NCBI GenBank assembly: GCA_035296705.1
Contig: DATHAL010000031.1
Coordinates: forward strand, 1 to 62,027
Direction of reading: 5' to 3'
Length of the DNA: 62,027 bases
Source: WHSW01 sp035296705
GTDB lineage: Bacteria > Actinomycetota > Thermoleophilia > Solirubrobacterales > 70-9
The translations under genes and the position numbers were made by a program. Position 1 is the stretch's first letter, and each line of letters opens with the position of its first letter. The notes under the pieces are model-generated. The model ran no database searches. It was not told the origin of the DNA and saw only the letters and a program-made list of their open reading frames with translations. Shown piece after piece: positions 41,103-47,905 of the stretch.

Positions 41103-41118
41103 TACGCGGGCCCGCGTA
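41103..41118. promoter_or_regulatory. Perfect 16-bp palindrome between divergent genes
   Basis: TACGCGGGCCCGCGTA is fully symmetric and central to the 97-bp gap between the NTF2-like (start 41062) and DUF4242 (start 41160) genes. It is likely an operator serving both divergent promoters. The ATAT next to it could be part of a -10 box. Confidence 0.5.
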
Positions 41119-41159
41119 CGCGACTAGTATCGAGAAGCACTATCCCAAGGAGGGAATTC

Positions 41160-41441
41160 ATGCCTCGCTATCTGATCGAACGCGTCTACGGCGAAGCGGA
41201 GCAGCAGGCGATGAACGACATCGGCCACCGCATGAAGCAGATGGCCGAGGACTCTTTCCCGGACCTGTCCTGGGAGCACAGCCACGTGGTCGGCGACGAG
41301 TCGGGAGTCAAGACGTACTGCGTCTACGAGGCGCCCACGGAGGAAGCGCTCCGCCTGCACGGGGAGAGGGTCGGCGGGCACACGATCGTGCGCATCTACG
41401 AGATCGCCGCCGACGTGACGCCGGCGGACTTCGGCCCGTGA
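41160..41441 (+). CDS. DUF4242-family small protein
   Basis: This 93-aa protein starts with ATG at 41160 and has Shine-Dalgarno AAGGAGGG. The ferredoxin-like alpha-beta sandwich of DUF4242 is recognisable: MPRYLIERVYGEAEQQAMND, then WEHSHVVGDESGVKTYCVYE and EEALRLHGERVGGHTIVRIY. The Streptomyces relative SCO4226 binds nickel, and the His residues (HSHVV, GGHT) would fit metal binding. Function is otherwise unknown. Confidence 0.85.
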   Translation: MPRYLIERVYGEAEQQAMNDIGHRMKQMAEDSFPDLSWEHSHVVGDESGVKTYCVYEAPTEEALRLHGERVGGHTIVRIYEIAADVTPADFGP

Positions 41442-41454
41442 CCGGCTAGCCCGA

Positions 41455-43623
41455 TCAGCCGCTGGTTTGCGCGCGGCGCGCTTTGCGCGCGTCCGCGAGG
41501 TGGGTGAAGGCGGCATATTCGAGCGCTCGCTTGAGCTCCACCTCCCGCCGCCGAGCCTCATCCTCCTTCGGGATCAGCTCCAGCACCTGGTTGTACAGGG
41601 CAATGGCCTCTCCCTTGGCCCATCCGCGGCCCGCCAACTCGGCCGCCGCGAGCAGGTACTGGACCGCCCGCTCGGAATCGCCGGCCTCGCGCCAGTGGTG
41701 AGCCAAAAGCGACAGCGCGTCGGCCCCGGAGCCGGCCCCTTCCTCGAGGAACTCGGCGAGCGTCGCGTGGCGTTCGCGGCGAGCGGCATGCGGGAGCGTG
41801 CCGTACGCGACCTCCCTGATCAGCCCATGCTTGAACGCGAATTCCTCGTCATTGGCCGTTTGCCGACGCCGGATCAGGTCGCGGAACTCGAGACGCTCGA
41901 GGGCCTCCGGCACGGGCCGCCCGTCCCCGGCCAGGCACTCGAGCATGCCGCGCGTGAACACGTGCCCGGCGACCGACGCGTCAAGGATCAGCCGTCGCTC
42001 GTGCGCCGGCAGAGCGTCGAGGCGGGCGGCGATGATCCCCCGGACCGCAACGGGCAGCTCGTGCGCGGAATCCGCCGCTCCCTCCTTCATCGCGGCCGCG
42101 AGCTCCTCGATGAACAGCGGGTTCCCTCCGGCGGCGAGCTCGATCTGCTCGACCGCGTCCGGATCCGCGACACCGCGAAGCATCCGAACCGCCAACTCGC
42201 GAGCCTCCCGCGGCGAGAGCGGCTCGAGCGAGATGCCAGTGTGCCGCGGGATCCCGCCGCCCCAGCTCGGGCGCAGGTCGAGCAGCTCCCCCCTCGCTAG
42301 CGTGAGGAACATCGCCGGCACCTCCCGGGCGTGAGTCGCCACCCACTCGATCAGGTCGAGGAGCGTCGGGTCGGCCCAGTGAACGTCCTCGAAGACGAAC
42401 ACGGTCGCCCGCTCTCGAGCGACGGCTTCGACGAAGTCGCGCGCCGAGGCGAAGAGCACGGAGCGCTCGTCGACGGCTTCCTCGGCGAAGCCGGCGAGAA
42501 GCGAGATTCGCGCCGGCATGATCCCCGGATCCCCCGCGTCGATCAAGGAGGCGACCCGGCGCTCCACCTTCTTCCGCGCTTCATCGGTGGGATCGGCCGC
42601 GCGGATCCCGGCGAGGCTCCGGATCATCTGCGCGAACGCGCCGTAGCCGGTGCTCTCCCCGTATGGCAGCGACCGGCCGCGGATGACCTGCCCTCCGTCC
42701 TCACCGACGACGCGGGCGAGCTCGCAATAGAGCCTCGTCTTCCCGATCCCCGCCGTGCCGAGGACGCTGACGACCTGCGGCTGCCGAAGCGCCACCACGC
42801 GCTCCCACGTCGTCCGAAGCAGCTCGAGCTCGGCCTCGCGCCCGAGCATCGGCTCGCTTGGAACCGGCTCGCGAGCGGGGGGCTCGATCGCCTCCCTCGC
42901 CAGCCAGGCCCGGAACGGTGCCTCCTTTCCCTTGAGCGCGATCGGCTCGACGGCGTCCGAGCGAATCCTCTCGCGGCACGCGCACTTGGTCTCGTCTCCG
43001 ATGAGGACGCCGCCCTCGGGGGCGACCTCCTGAAGGCGCCACGCCGTGTTGACGGTGTCGCCCGTCACCGTGAGCTGGCGCCGGTCCCGCGGGCCGACCG
43101 GCGCGAACATCACCTCTCCGCTCTCTACCCCGACCCGCAGGCCGAGGCCGGCAAGCTCGCTCGCGCTCTCGGTCGCGTAGCGCTGCAGCTCGAGCCCGGC
43201 CCGAACCGCCCGCTCCGCGTCGTCCTCGTGGGAGACGGGCGCACCGAACACCGCCATCAGCGCGTCGCCCATCACCTTGTCGATCCAGCCGCCGTAGCCC
43301 TCGACGATCTCCCCCATTCGGCCGGTGCAGCGATCGACCATGAGTCGGAGCTCCTCGGGATCCGTCCCCTCGGACAGGTGTGTGAATCCCGCGAGGTCCC
43401 CGAACAGCACCGTCGCCCACCGCCGCTCCCCCTCGAGAGCCGCGGCGATCGGCACGCCCGGCATCAGGTGCGAGCCGCAGGCTCCGCAGAAGCTGAACGC
43501 GGCAGGGCTCTTCTCGCCGCAGGTTGGGCAGGCGACAACGAGCGGCTGCCCGCACGAGCTGCAGAACCGCTGGTGGCTCGGGTTCTCACGCCCGCATTCG
43601 GCGCAAGTCTGCGTCTCGGTCAA
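41455..43623 (-). CDS. Zinc-ribbon / class III nucleotide cyclase / AAA ATPase signalling protein
   Basis: This 722-aa protein begins with two zinc ribbons (CAECGRENPSHQRFCSSCGQ, then CPTCGEKSPAAFSFCGACG). A class III cyclase domain covers about 65-210 (ATVLFGDLAGFTHLSEGTDP, then KVMGDALMAVFGAPVSHEDD and VTGDTVNTAWRL). A STAND/AAA ATPase follows (Walker A VLGTAGIGKTRLYCELA, Walker B FVFEDVHWADPTLLDLIEW). A short TPR-like tail covers about 600-722. Both cyclase metal Asp residues are visible. The family acts as a cyclase-ATPase signal integrator; inputs and outputs are unknown. It is shorter than many relatives (over 1000 aa), which have more TPRs. Confidence 0.9.
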   Translation of the reverse strand: MTETQTCAECGRENPSHQRFCSSCGQPLVVACPTCGEKSPAAFSFCGACGSHLMPGVPIAAALEGERRWATVLFGDLAGFTHLSEGTDPEELRLMVDRCTGRMGEIVEGYGGWIDKVMGDALMAVFGAPVSHEDDAERAVRAGLELQRYATESASELAGLGLRVGVESGEVMFAPVGPRDRRQLTVTGDTVNTAWRLQEVAPEGGVLIGDETKCACRERIRSDAVEPIALKGKEAPFRAWLAREAIEPPAREPVPSEPMLGREAELELLRTTWERVVALRQPQVVSVLGTAGIGKTRLYCELARVVGEDGGQVIRGRSLPYGESTGYGAFAQMIRSLAGIRAADPTDEARKKVERRVASLIDAGDPGIMPARISLLAGFAEEAVDERSVLFASARDFVEAVARERATVFVFEDVHWADPTLLDLIEWVATHAREVPAMFLTLARGELLDLRPSWGGGIPRHTGISLEPLSPREARELAVRMLRGVADPDAVEQIELAAGGNPLFIEELAAAMKEGAADSAHELPVAVRGIIAARLDALPAHERRLILDASVAGHVFTRGMLECLAGDGRPVPEALERLEFRDLIRRRQTANDEEFAFKHGLIREVAYGTLPHAARRERHATLAEFLEEGAGSGADALSLLAHHWREAGDSERAVQYLLAAAELAGRGWAKGEAIALYNQVLELIPKEDEARRREVELKRALEYAAFTHLADARKARRAQTSG

Positions 43624-43712
43624 GCCGCGCCCCGGTGGGTGCGGGATGCGCGAGCCTCCATGATCGCCATCGGCAGCATGCCGTTCTCTCCACCCGGAAG
43701 GATAATTCCGAC

Positions 43713-44333
43713 GTGCTGGTCCGTCACCGAGGCCATTCCCCGGTTGTCGATCCCTCGGCGTACGTCGCGGTGAGCGCGGAGCTGATCGGGCGGGTGAGCA
43801 TCGGCCCGCGGGCGCGGGTCATGTCGGGAGCGATTCTCGATGCCGAGGACTCGCGGGTGGACATCGGCGAGTGCGCGATCGTCTGCGAGCACGCGGTCCT
43901 GCGCTCGACGGCCGTCGGGGACGACGAACATCCGACGGTCGTCGACGATCAGGCGTTCGTGAGCCCGCACGCGACGCTGCTCGGCTGTCACATCGAATCG
44001 GCCGCGTACATCGCGACGTCGGCGACCGTTCTCCAGGGCGCGGTGGTCGGATCCGGCGCCGCCGTGGCGGTCGGCGCCTTCGTCCACGCCGGGACCACCA
44101 TCCCGGACGGATTCTTCGTACCGCCGGGAATGATCGCGATCGGCGACCCCGCGCGCCTCTATGCGCCCGGCGATCCCGACCTGCCGGAGGCGATCAAGGC
44201 GCTCGGCTTCGCGCGGCGGGCGTTCGGCGTCGAGCAGGCATGGGAGGATCGCGCCGCCCGCTACCGGGCCGCTACCGAGGTGCGCTCCGGCGAGTTCGAG
44301 GCCCACGTCGACGATGTTGTCATCGACCCGTAG
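43713..44333 (+). CDS. Left-handed beta-helix protein, gamma-carbonic-anhydrase-like
   Basis: This 206-aa protein starts with GTG at 43713, with Shine-Dalgarno GGAAGGA. It has the hexapeptide-repeat pattern (VSIGPRARVMSGAILDAEDS, then VDIGECAIVCEHAVLRS and VVDDQAFVSPHATLLGCHIE) of gamma-carbonic anhydrases and related acyltransferases. The three zinc His of Cam are only partly matched (His in EHAVL, PHATL and GCHIE), so activity is uncertain. A C-terminal helix follows. It overlaps the convergent SRPBCC gene by 14 bp. Confidence 0.82.
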   Translation: MLVRHRGHSPVVDPSAYVAVSAELIGRVSIGPRARVMSGAILDAEDSRVDIGECAIVCEHAVLRSTAVGDDEHPTVVDDQAFVSPHATLLGCHIESAAYIATSATVLQGAVVGSGAAVAVGAFVHAGTTIPDGFFVPPGMIAIGDPARLYAPGDPDLPEAIKALGFARRAFGVEQAWEDRAARYRAATEVRSGEFEAHVDDVVIDP

Positions 44334-44793
44334 CGAGCGCCGCCTCGAGCTTGGAGAAGGCGCCCTCCCAGCCCCGACCGGCACCCCTGGCCCCGTCCTC
44401 GGTGTAGGGACCATCGGTCAGGGTCATGTGAGTCTTTCCGGCCTCCTCCCGGAGCTCGATTCGGGCGACAGTGCCCTGCTGAAGGCCCACGTCCGGCATC
44501 GGCTCGGACTTGAGCACGAGGAGCTCCGGCTCGACGAGCTCGACGATCTCGTAGCTGACCGGATGGTCCGGACCGGATTCCCCGCGGGACATCCGCAGCT
44601 CGAACCTGCCGCCGACGCGGAGGTCGATCACCACCGATTCGCGCGGGATCTCGAAGCCCGTGGGCCCGAACCACCTGGCGACCTGGTCGGGATCGGTCCA
44701 GGCTCTGAACACCACCTCCCGCGGCGCGTCGAAAACGTGCGTGATCGTGATCAGCTGCTCGGCCGCCGCGTCGGCGGGTGTGGGGTCAGTCAC
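44320..44793 (-). CDS. SRPBCC/AHSA1-family protein
   Basis: This 157-aa protein has the START/Bet v1-like fold of AHSA1 homologues (ITHVFDAPREVVFRAWTDPD, VARWFGPTGFEIPRESVVID, later TVARIELREEAGKTHMTLTD and the C-terminal GRGWEGAFSKLEAAL). Such proteins are usually paired with ArsR regulators, as here, where the upstream ArsR gene overlaps by 8 bp. The role is ligand binding or stress-related; unknown. Confidence 0.9.
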   Translation of the reverse strand: MTDPTPADAAAEQLITITHVFDAPREVVFRAWTDPDQVARWFGPTGFEIPRESVVIDLRVGGRFELRMSRGESGPDHPVSYEIVELVEPELLVLKSEPMPDVGLQQGTVARIELREEAGKTHMTLTDGPYTEDGARGAGRGWEGAFSKLEAALATGR

Positions 44794-45124
44794 TGCTTCG
44801 TCCTTTCTGGATCTCCCTCAGATGCTCGTGGAGCCGGCCGATGCGGCCCTCCCACATCTCCCGGTAGGTGTCCATCCACGCACTTGCCTCGCGGAGTGGC
44901 TCCGTCCGGAGCCTGCTCCGGCGAAACTGCGCCGAACGGTCGCGCGAGATGAGCCCCGCGCCCTCGAGCACCTTCAGGTGCCGCGAGATCGCGGGCAGGG
45001 TGAGCGGGAACGGCTCCGCCAGCTCGGTCACGGTCGCTTCCCCCTCGGCGAGCCGCGCCAAGATCGCCCGGCGGGTCGGGTCGGCGAGGGCCGCGAACGT
45101 GGAGCTGAGTTGGTCCGTGGGCAT
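44786..45124 (-). CDS. ArsR-family transcriptional regulator
   Basis: This 112-aa winged-helix repressor has LSSTFAALADPTRRAILARL, ATVTELAEPFPLTLPAISRH and LKVLEGAGLISRDRSAQFRR. No metal-binding Cys are present, so it belongs to the non-metal ArsR group commonly found with AHSA1/SRPBCC partners. The strongly symmetric AT-rich operator is just upstream (45141-45162). It overlaps the SRPBCC gene by 8 bp. Confidence 0.92.
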   Translation of the reverse strand: MPTDQLSSTFAALADPTRRAILARLAEGEATVTELAEPFPLTLPAISRHLKVLEGAGLISRDRSAQFRRSRLRTEPLREASAWMDTYREMWEGRIGRLHEHLREIQKGRSSD

Positions 45125-45140
45125 CCGTAGTTGAGTAGGT

Positions 45141-45162
45141 CGTTAATTAACGAAATCGTTAA
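45141..45162. promoter_or_regulatory. Overlapping palindromes: candidate ArsR operator
   Basis: CGTTAATTAACG (45141-45152) is a perfect 12-bp palindrome. TTAACG-AAAT-CGTTAA (45147-45162) is a second perfect palindrome sharing the middle half-site, giving three CGTTAA half-sites. It lies 17 bp upstream of the ArsR start and is AT-rich against a GC-rich background. Confidence 0.75.
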
Positions 45163-45211
45163 ATACATCGTCCAGGTCGGCTTGTCAAGCGCCGCGTGAG
45201 ATAGTCAGGCG

Positions 45212-45940
45212 GTGGCGGAGTCCGTCTCGATCTCGCGCCGGTTCAACGGTCCGCTCGAGAGCGGGAACGGCGGGTATTCGGCCGGGGTCGTGGCGAGCAG
45301 CTTCCTGAGCGGCCCCGCGGCCGTAAACCTCAGGCGCCCGGTGCCGCTGGACACCGCGCTTCAGGTGGTGCGCCAGGGCGACGGGTCGATCGAGATGATG
45401 GACGCCGGGGAGCTGATCATGGACGCGCGCTCGACGCCCGAGGTCGCAATCGAGGTGCCGGAGCCGGTGAGCGTGGACGACGCGCGGGCTGCGGCGGCCC
45501 GCTACCGGGGCCTGCACGACGGGCTCTTCAGCCGCTGCTTCGTCTGCGGACGCGCGCGCGAGGACGCGTTCGGCGTGTTCGCGGGGGAGGTCGAGGGCCG
45601 CGACCTCGTCGCCTCGACCTGGGTGCCGCCGTCGTGGACCGCGGACGAGACGGGGCAGGTGCGCCCGGAGTTCGTCTGGGCGGTGCTCGACTGCCCGACG
45701 TACTTCGCGCTCTACGCCGGCGGGGAGCTCCCGCTCAGCGTCCTCGCGAGCCTCACCGCCCGCCTCGAGGCGCCCGCCGCAGCAGGCGCCGAACACGTCG
45801 TCGTCGCATGGCCGATCGCCAGGGACGGCCGCAAGCACCACGCGGGATCGGCCGTGCTCTCGGCCGACGGCGAGCTCCTCGCCGCGGCACGTGCGCTACT
45901 GGTCCAGGTTCGCGATGGGGACGGACAGCCCGGCGCGTGA
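45212..45940 (+). CDS. Hotdog-fold thioesterase-like protein
   Basis: This 242-aa protein starts with GTG at 45212. The N-terminal half has FNGPLESGNGGYSAGVVASS and PVPLDTALQVVRQGDGSIEM. The second half has RCFVCGRAREDAFGVFAGEV, then RPEFVWAVLDCPTYFALYAG and AGSAVLSADGELLAAARALL. Together these resemble a duplicated hotdog acyl-CoA thioesterase. The catalytic residues are not certain. The start lies 87 nt from the divergent ArsR start. Confidence 0.7.
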   Translation: MAESVSISRRFNGPLESGNGGYSAGVVASSFLSGPAAVNLRRPVPLDTALQVVRQGDGSIEMMDAGELIMDARSTPEVAIEVPEPVSVDDARAAAARYRGLHDGLFSRCFVCGRAREDAFGVFAGEVEGRDLVASTWVPPSWTADETGQVRPEFVWAVLDCPTYFALYAGGELPLSVLASLTARLEAPAAAGAEHVVVAWPIARDGRKHHAGSAVLSADGELLAAARALLVQVRDGDGQPGA

Positions 45941-46005
45941 GCACGGTGCGGGGCGGCATCCCGGGGTTCGAGTACGGGCACCGAGGCGGGAGGTGGGCCA
46001 ACGAA

Positions 46006-46042
46006 TGTGGCCTTGTGCCGCATATAGGCGCTCAATCCCACA
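46006..46042. repeat. 37-bp palindromic dispersed repeat, copy 2
   Basis: This element is identical to copy 1 (29208-29244) at 30 of 37 positions, with the core CATATAGGC and the end TCCCACATT/TGTGG conserved. Here the dyad is weaker, since arms TGTGG/CCACA and TTG/CAA pair with mismatches between them. It is intergenic, 66 nt after the hotdog gene and before the VOC gene at 46126. The surrounding 185 bp show no other support for a gene. Confidence 0.7.
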
Positions 46043-46125
46043 TTGATCCGCGCGGGCGGCCGTTGAGACCGGCACGCGCCGGAGCGCGTCGCTAAGTTCA
46101 GGGCCGACGCGAGGAAGGAGAGCGA

Positions 46126-46527
46126 ATGAGCGACGGCACGCGGCTGATCACCGGCACCGACTTCATCACGGTCCCGACGGAGGACTACGACCGGGCGGCC
46201 GAGTTCTACGGCGGAGTGCTCGGGCTGGAGTTCGGAAAGCGCTGGGGCAACATGCCCGCCGGCGAGTTCGAGACCGGAAACCTGACGATCGCACTCATGC
46301 AGTCCGAGGCCTTCGGCCTCCAGTTTCAGGCCAACACGCACCCAATCGAACTCCACGTGGACGACTTCGAGGCGGCGAAGGCCGAGCTCGAGTCCCGCGG
46401 GGTCACGTTCAGGGGCGAGCCGCTCGACTCCGGCGTCTGCCTGCAGGCCTTCTTCGCGGATCCCGACGGCAACGCACTCGCGATTCACCACCGCTACGCG
46501 CCGGCGGACGGCTCGCCCGACGTCTGA
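46126..46527 (+). CDS. VOC (glyoxalase-fold) protein
   Basis: This 133-aa protein has Shine-Dalgarno GAAGGAG. It has paired VOC modules (DFITVPTEDYDRAAEFYGGV, then PIELHVDDFEAAKAELESRG and AFFADPDGNALAIHHRY). Candidate metal ligands include a His in ELHVDD and a Glu in the first module, as in glyoxalase/dioxygenase members. The substrate is unknown. Confidence 0.88.
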   Translation: MSDGTRLITGTDFITVPTEDYDRAAEFYGGVLGLEFGKRWGNMPAGEFETGNLTIALMQSEAFGLQFQANTHPIELHVDDFEAAKAELESRGVTFRGEPLDSGVCLQAFFADPDGNALAIHHRYAPADGSPDV

Positions 46528-46613
46528 GCTACGCCTCGTCGTGCCAGCGTCCGCGCTCGAGAGCGAGAGCGCCGCGTAGTACCGCGATCGGCGGCCGCGT
46601 ATCGTCTTCCGCC

Positions 46614-47864
46614 ATGGACCATGCCGAGCTCCTCAGCCGCTACGCCGACCTCGCCCTGCGGGTCGGCGTCAACCTCGAGGCGGGTCAGGAGCTGCACGTC
46701 GTGGGCGAGGTCGCCCACGCGCCGATGATGCGCGAGATCGCGCGCCGTGCCTACGAGCTCGGCGCGCGCTACGTCGACGTCAGCTACTCCGACCAGCGCG
46801 TCCGCCGGGAGATGATCCGGAACGCCCCGGAGGAGGCGCTCACCTGGACGCCTCCGTACGAGCTCGCGCGCATCGAGCACGTCGCGGAGGTAAAGGGCGC
46901 GACCGTCAGGGTGGCCGGCGACCCCGAGCCGGACCTGTTCGCGGACCTCGATCCCGCCCGGGTCGGGCGCGCCCGACCGCTGGACGCGGCCGAGCGGTGG
47001 CGCGACCTCGTCGGCGAGCGACGCGTCGCGTGGTGCATCATCGCCCAACCGAACGAGGGCTGGGCGCGCTCCGCCTTCGGCGAGCCGGACGTCGACCGCC
47101 TCTGGCAGGAGGTGGCGAGGGCGACGCGGCTCGACGAGGCGGATCCGGTCGAGTCCTGGTGGGAGCGTGTCAGCGTGCTCGGCGAGCGGGCCCGCAAGCT
47201 GAACTCAAGCGGCTTCGATGCCATCCGTTTCCGCGGCCCGGGCACCGATCTCGAGGTCGGGCTGCTTGCCGACGCGCGCTGGGAGAGCGCCGACTTCCAG
47301 ACCGCCTGGGGGCGCCGCCACGTCCCCAACCTGCCGACCGAGGAGGTGTTCACGACGCCGGACTACCGCCGTACGGACGGCGTGTTCACGGCCACGCGGC
47401 CGCTGCTTCTCCCCCACGAGGGCGTCCTCGTCCGCGACCTGCGCATGCGCTTCGAGGGCGGTAAGGCGGTCGAGGTCGAGGCGTCGAGCGGCGCGGACGT
47501 CGTCCGCTCGCAACTGTCGCTCGACGAGCAGGCGCCGTTCCTCGGTGAGGTCGCGCTGGTCGACTCGAGCTCCGCGGTCGGCCGCACCGGGACCACCTTC
47601 ATGAACACCCTCTTCGACGAGAACGCCACCTGCCACGTCGCGTACGGCGCCGGCTTCGCGTTCAGCCTCCCCGGCGCCGAGGAGATGTCCAGCGACGAGC
47701 GGCTCGCGGCCGGGATCAACGTCTCCCGCGTCCACACGGACGTGATGCTGGGCGGCCCAAACGTGGAGGTGCTCGGAGTGACGGCGGCGGGCGAGGTGGT
47801 GCCGATCATTCAGGAGGACGTCTGGCGCCTCGACCGGCCGGCGGAGCTCGCCTCCGCCCGCTGA
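46614..47864 (+). CDS. M29-family aminopeptidase
   Basis: This 416-aa protein has the M29 pattern of thermophilic aminopeptidases (AMPS/PepS/AmpT type). It has the N-terminal DLALRVGVNLEAGQELHVVG and IRFRGPGTDLEVGL, then the metal-binding core: LPTEEVFTTPDYRRTDGVF, FLGEVALVDSSSAVGRTG, FMNTLFDENATCHVAYGAGF and INVSRVHTDVMLGGPNVEVL. These enzymes use two zinc or cobalt ions and act as dimers on N-terminal residues. It is followed 41 nt later by the molybdopterin oxidoreductase. Confidence 0.93.
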   Translation: MDHAELLSRYADLALRVGVNLEAGQELHVVGEVAHAPMMREIARRAYELGARYVDVSYSDQRVRREMIRNAPEEALTWTPPYELARIEHVAEVKGATVRVAGDPEPDLFADLDPARVGRARPLDAAERWRDLVGERRVAWCIIAQPNEGWARSAFGEPDVDRLWQEVARATRLDEADPVESWWERVSVLGERARKLNSSGFDAIRFRGPGTDLEVGLLADARWESADFQTAWGRRHVPNLPTEEVFTTPDYRRTDGVFTATRPLLLPHEGVLVRDLRMRFEGGKAVEVEASSGADVVRSQLSLDEQAPFLGEVALVDSSSAVGRTGTTFMNTLFDENATCHVAYGAGFAFSLPGAEEMSSDERLAAGINVSRVHTDVMLGGPNVEVLGVTAAGEVVPIIQEDVWRLDRPAELASAR

Positions 47865-47905
47865 GCCACGAGCCGCTTCGGAGCCTTTCCCTTCCCGGGC
47901 CGGCC

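Noticed and set aside
45941..46125. Possible short ORFs around the second dispersed repeat
   Set aside because: Frames here read through from the hotdog gene region in shadow frames or translate the repeat itself (NVGLSAYM). No ribosome site or homology supports a gene.
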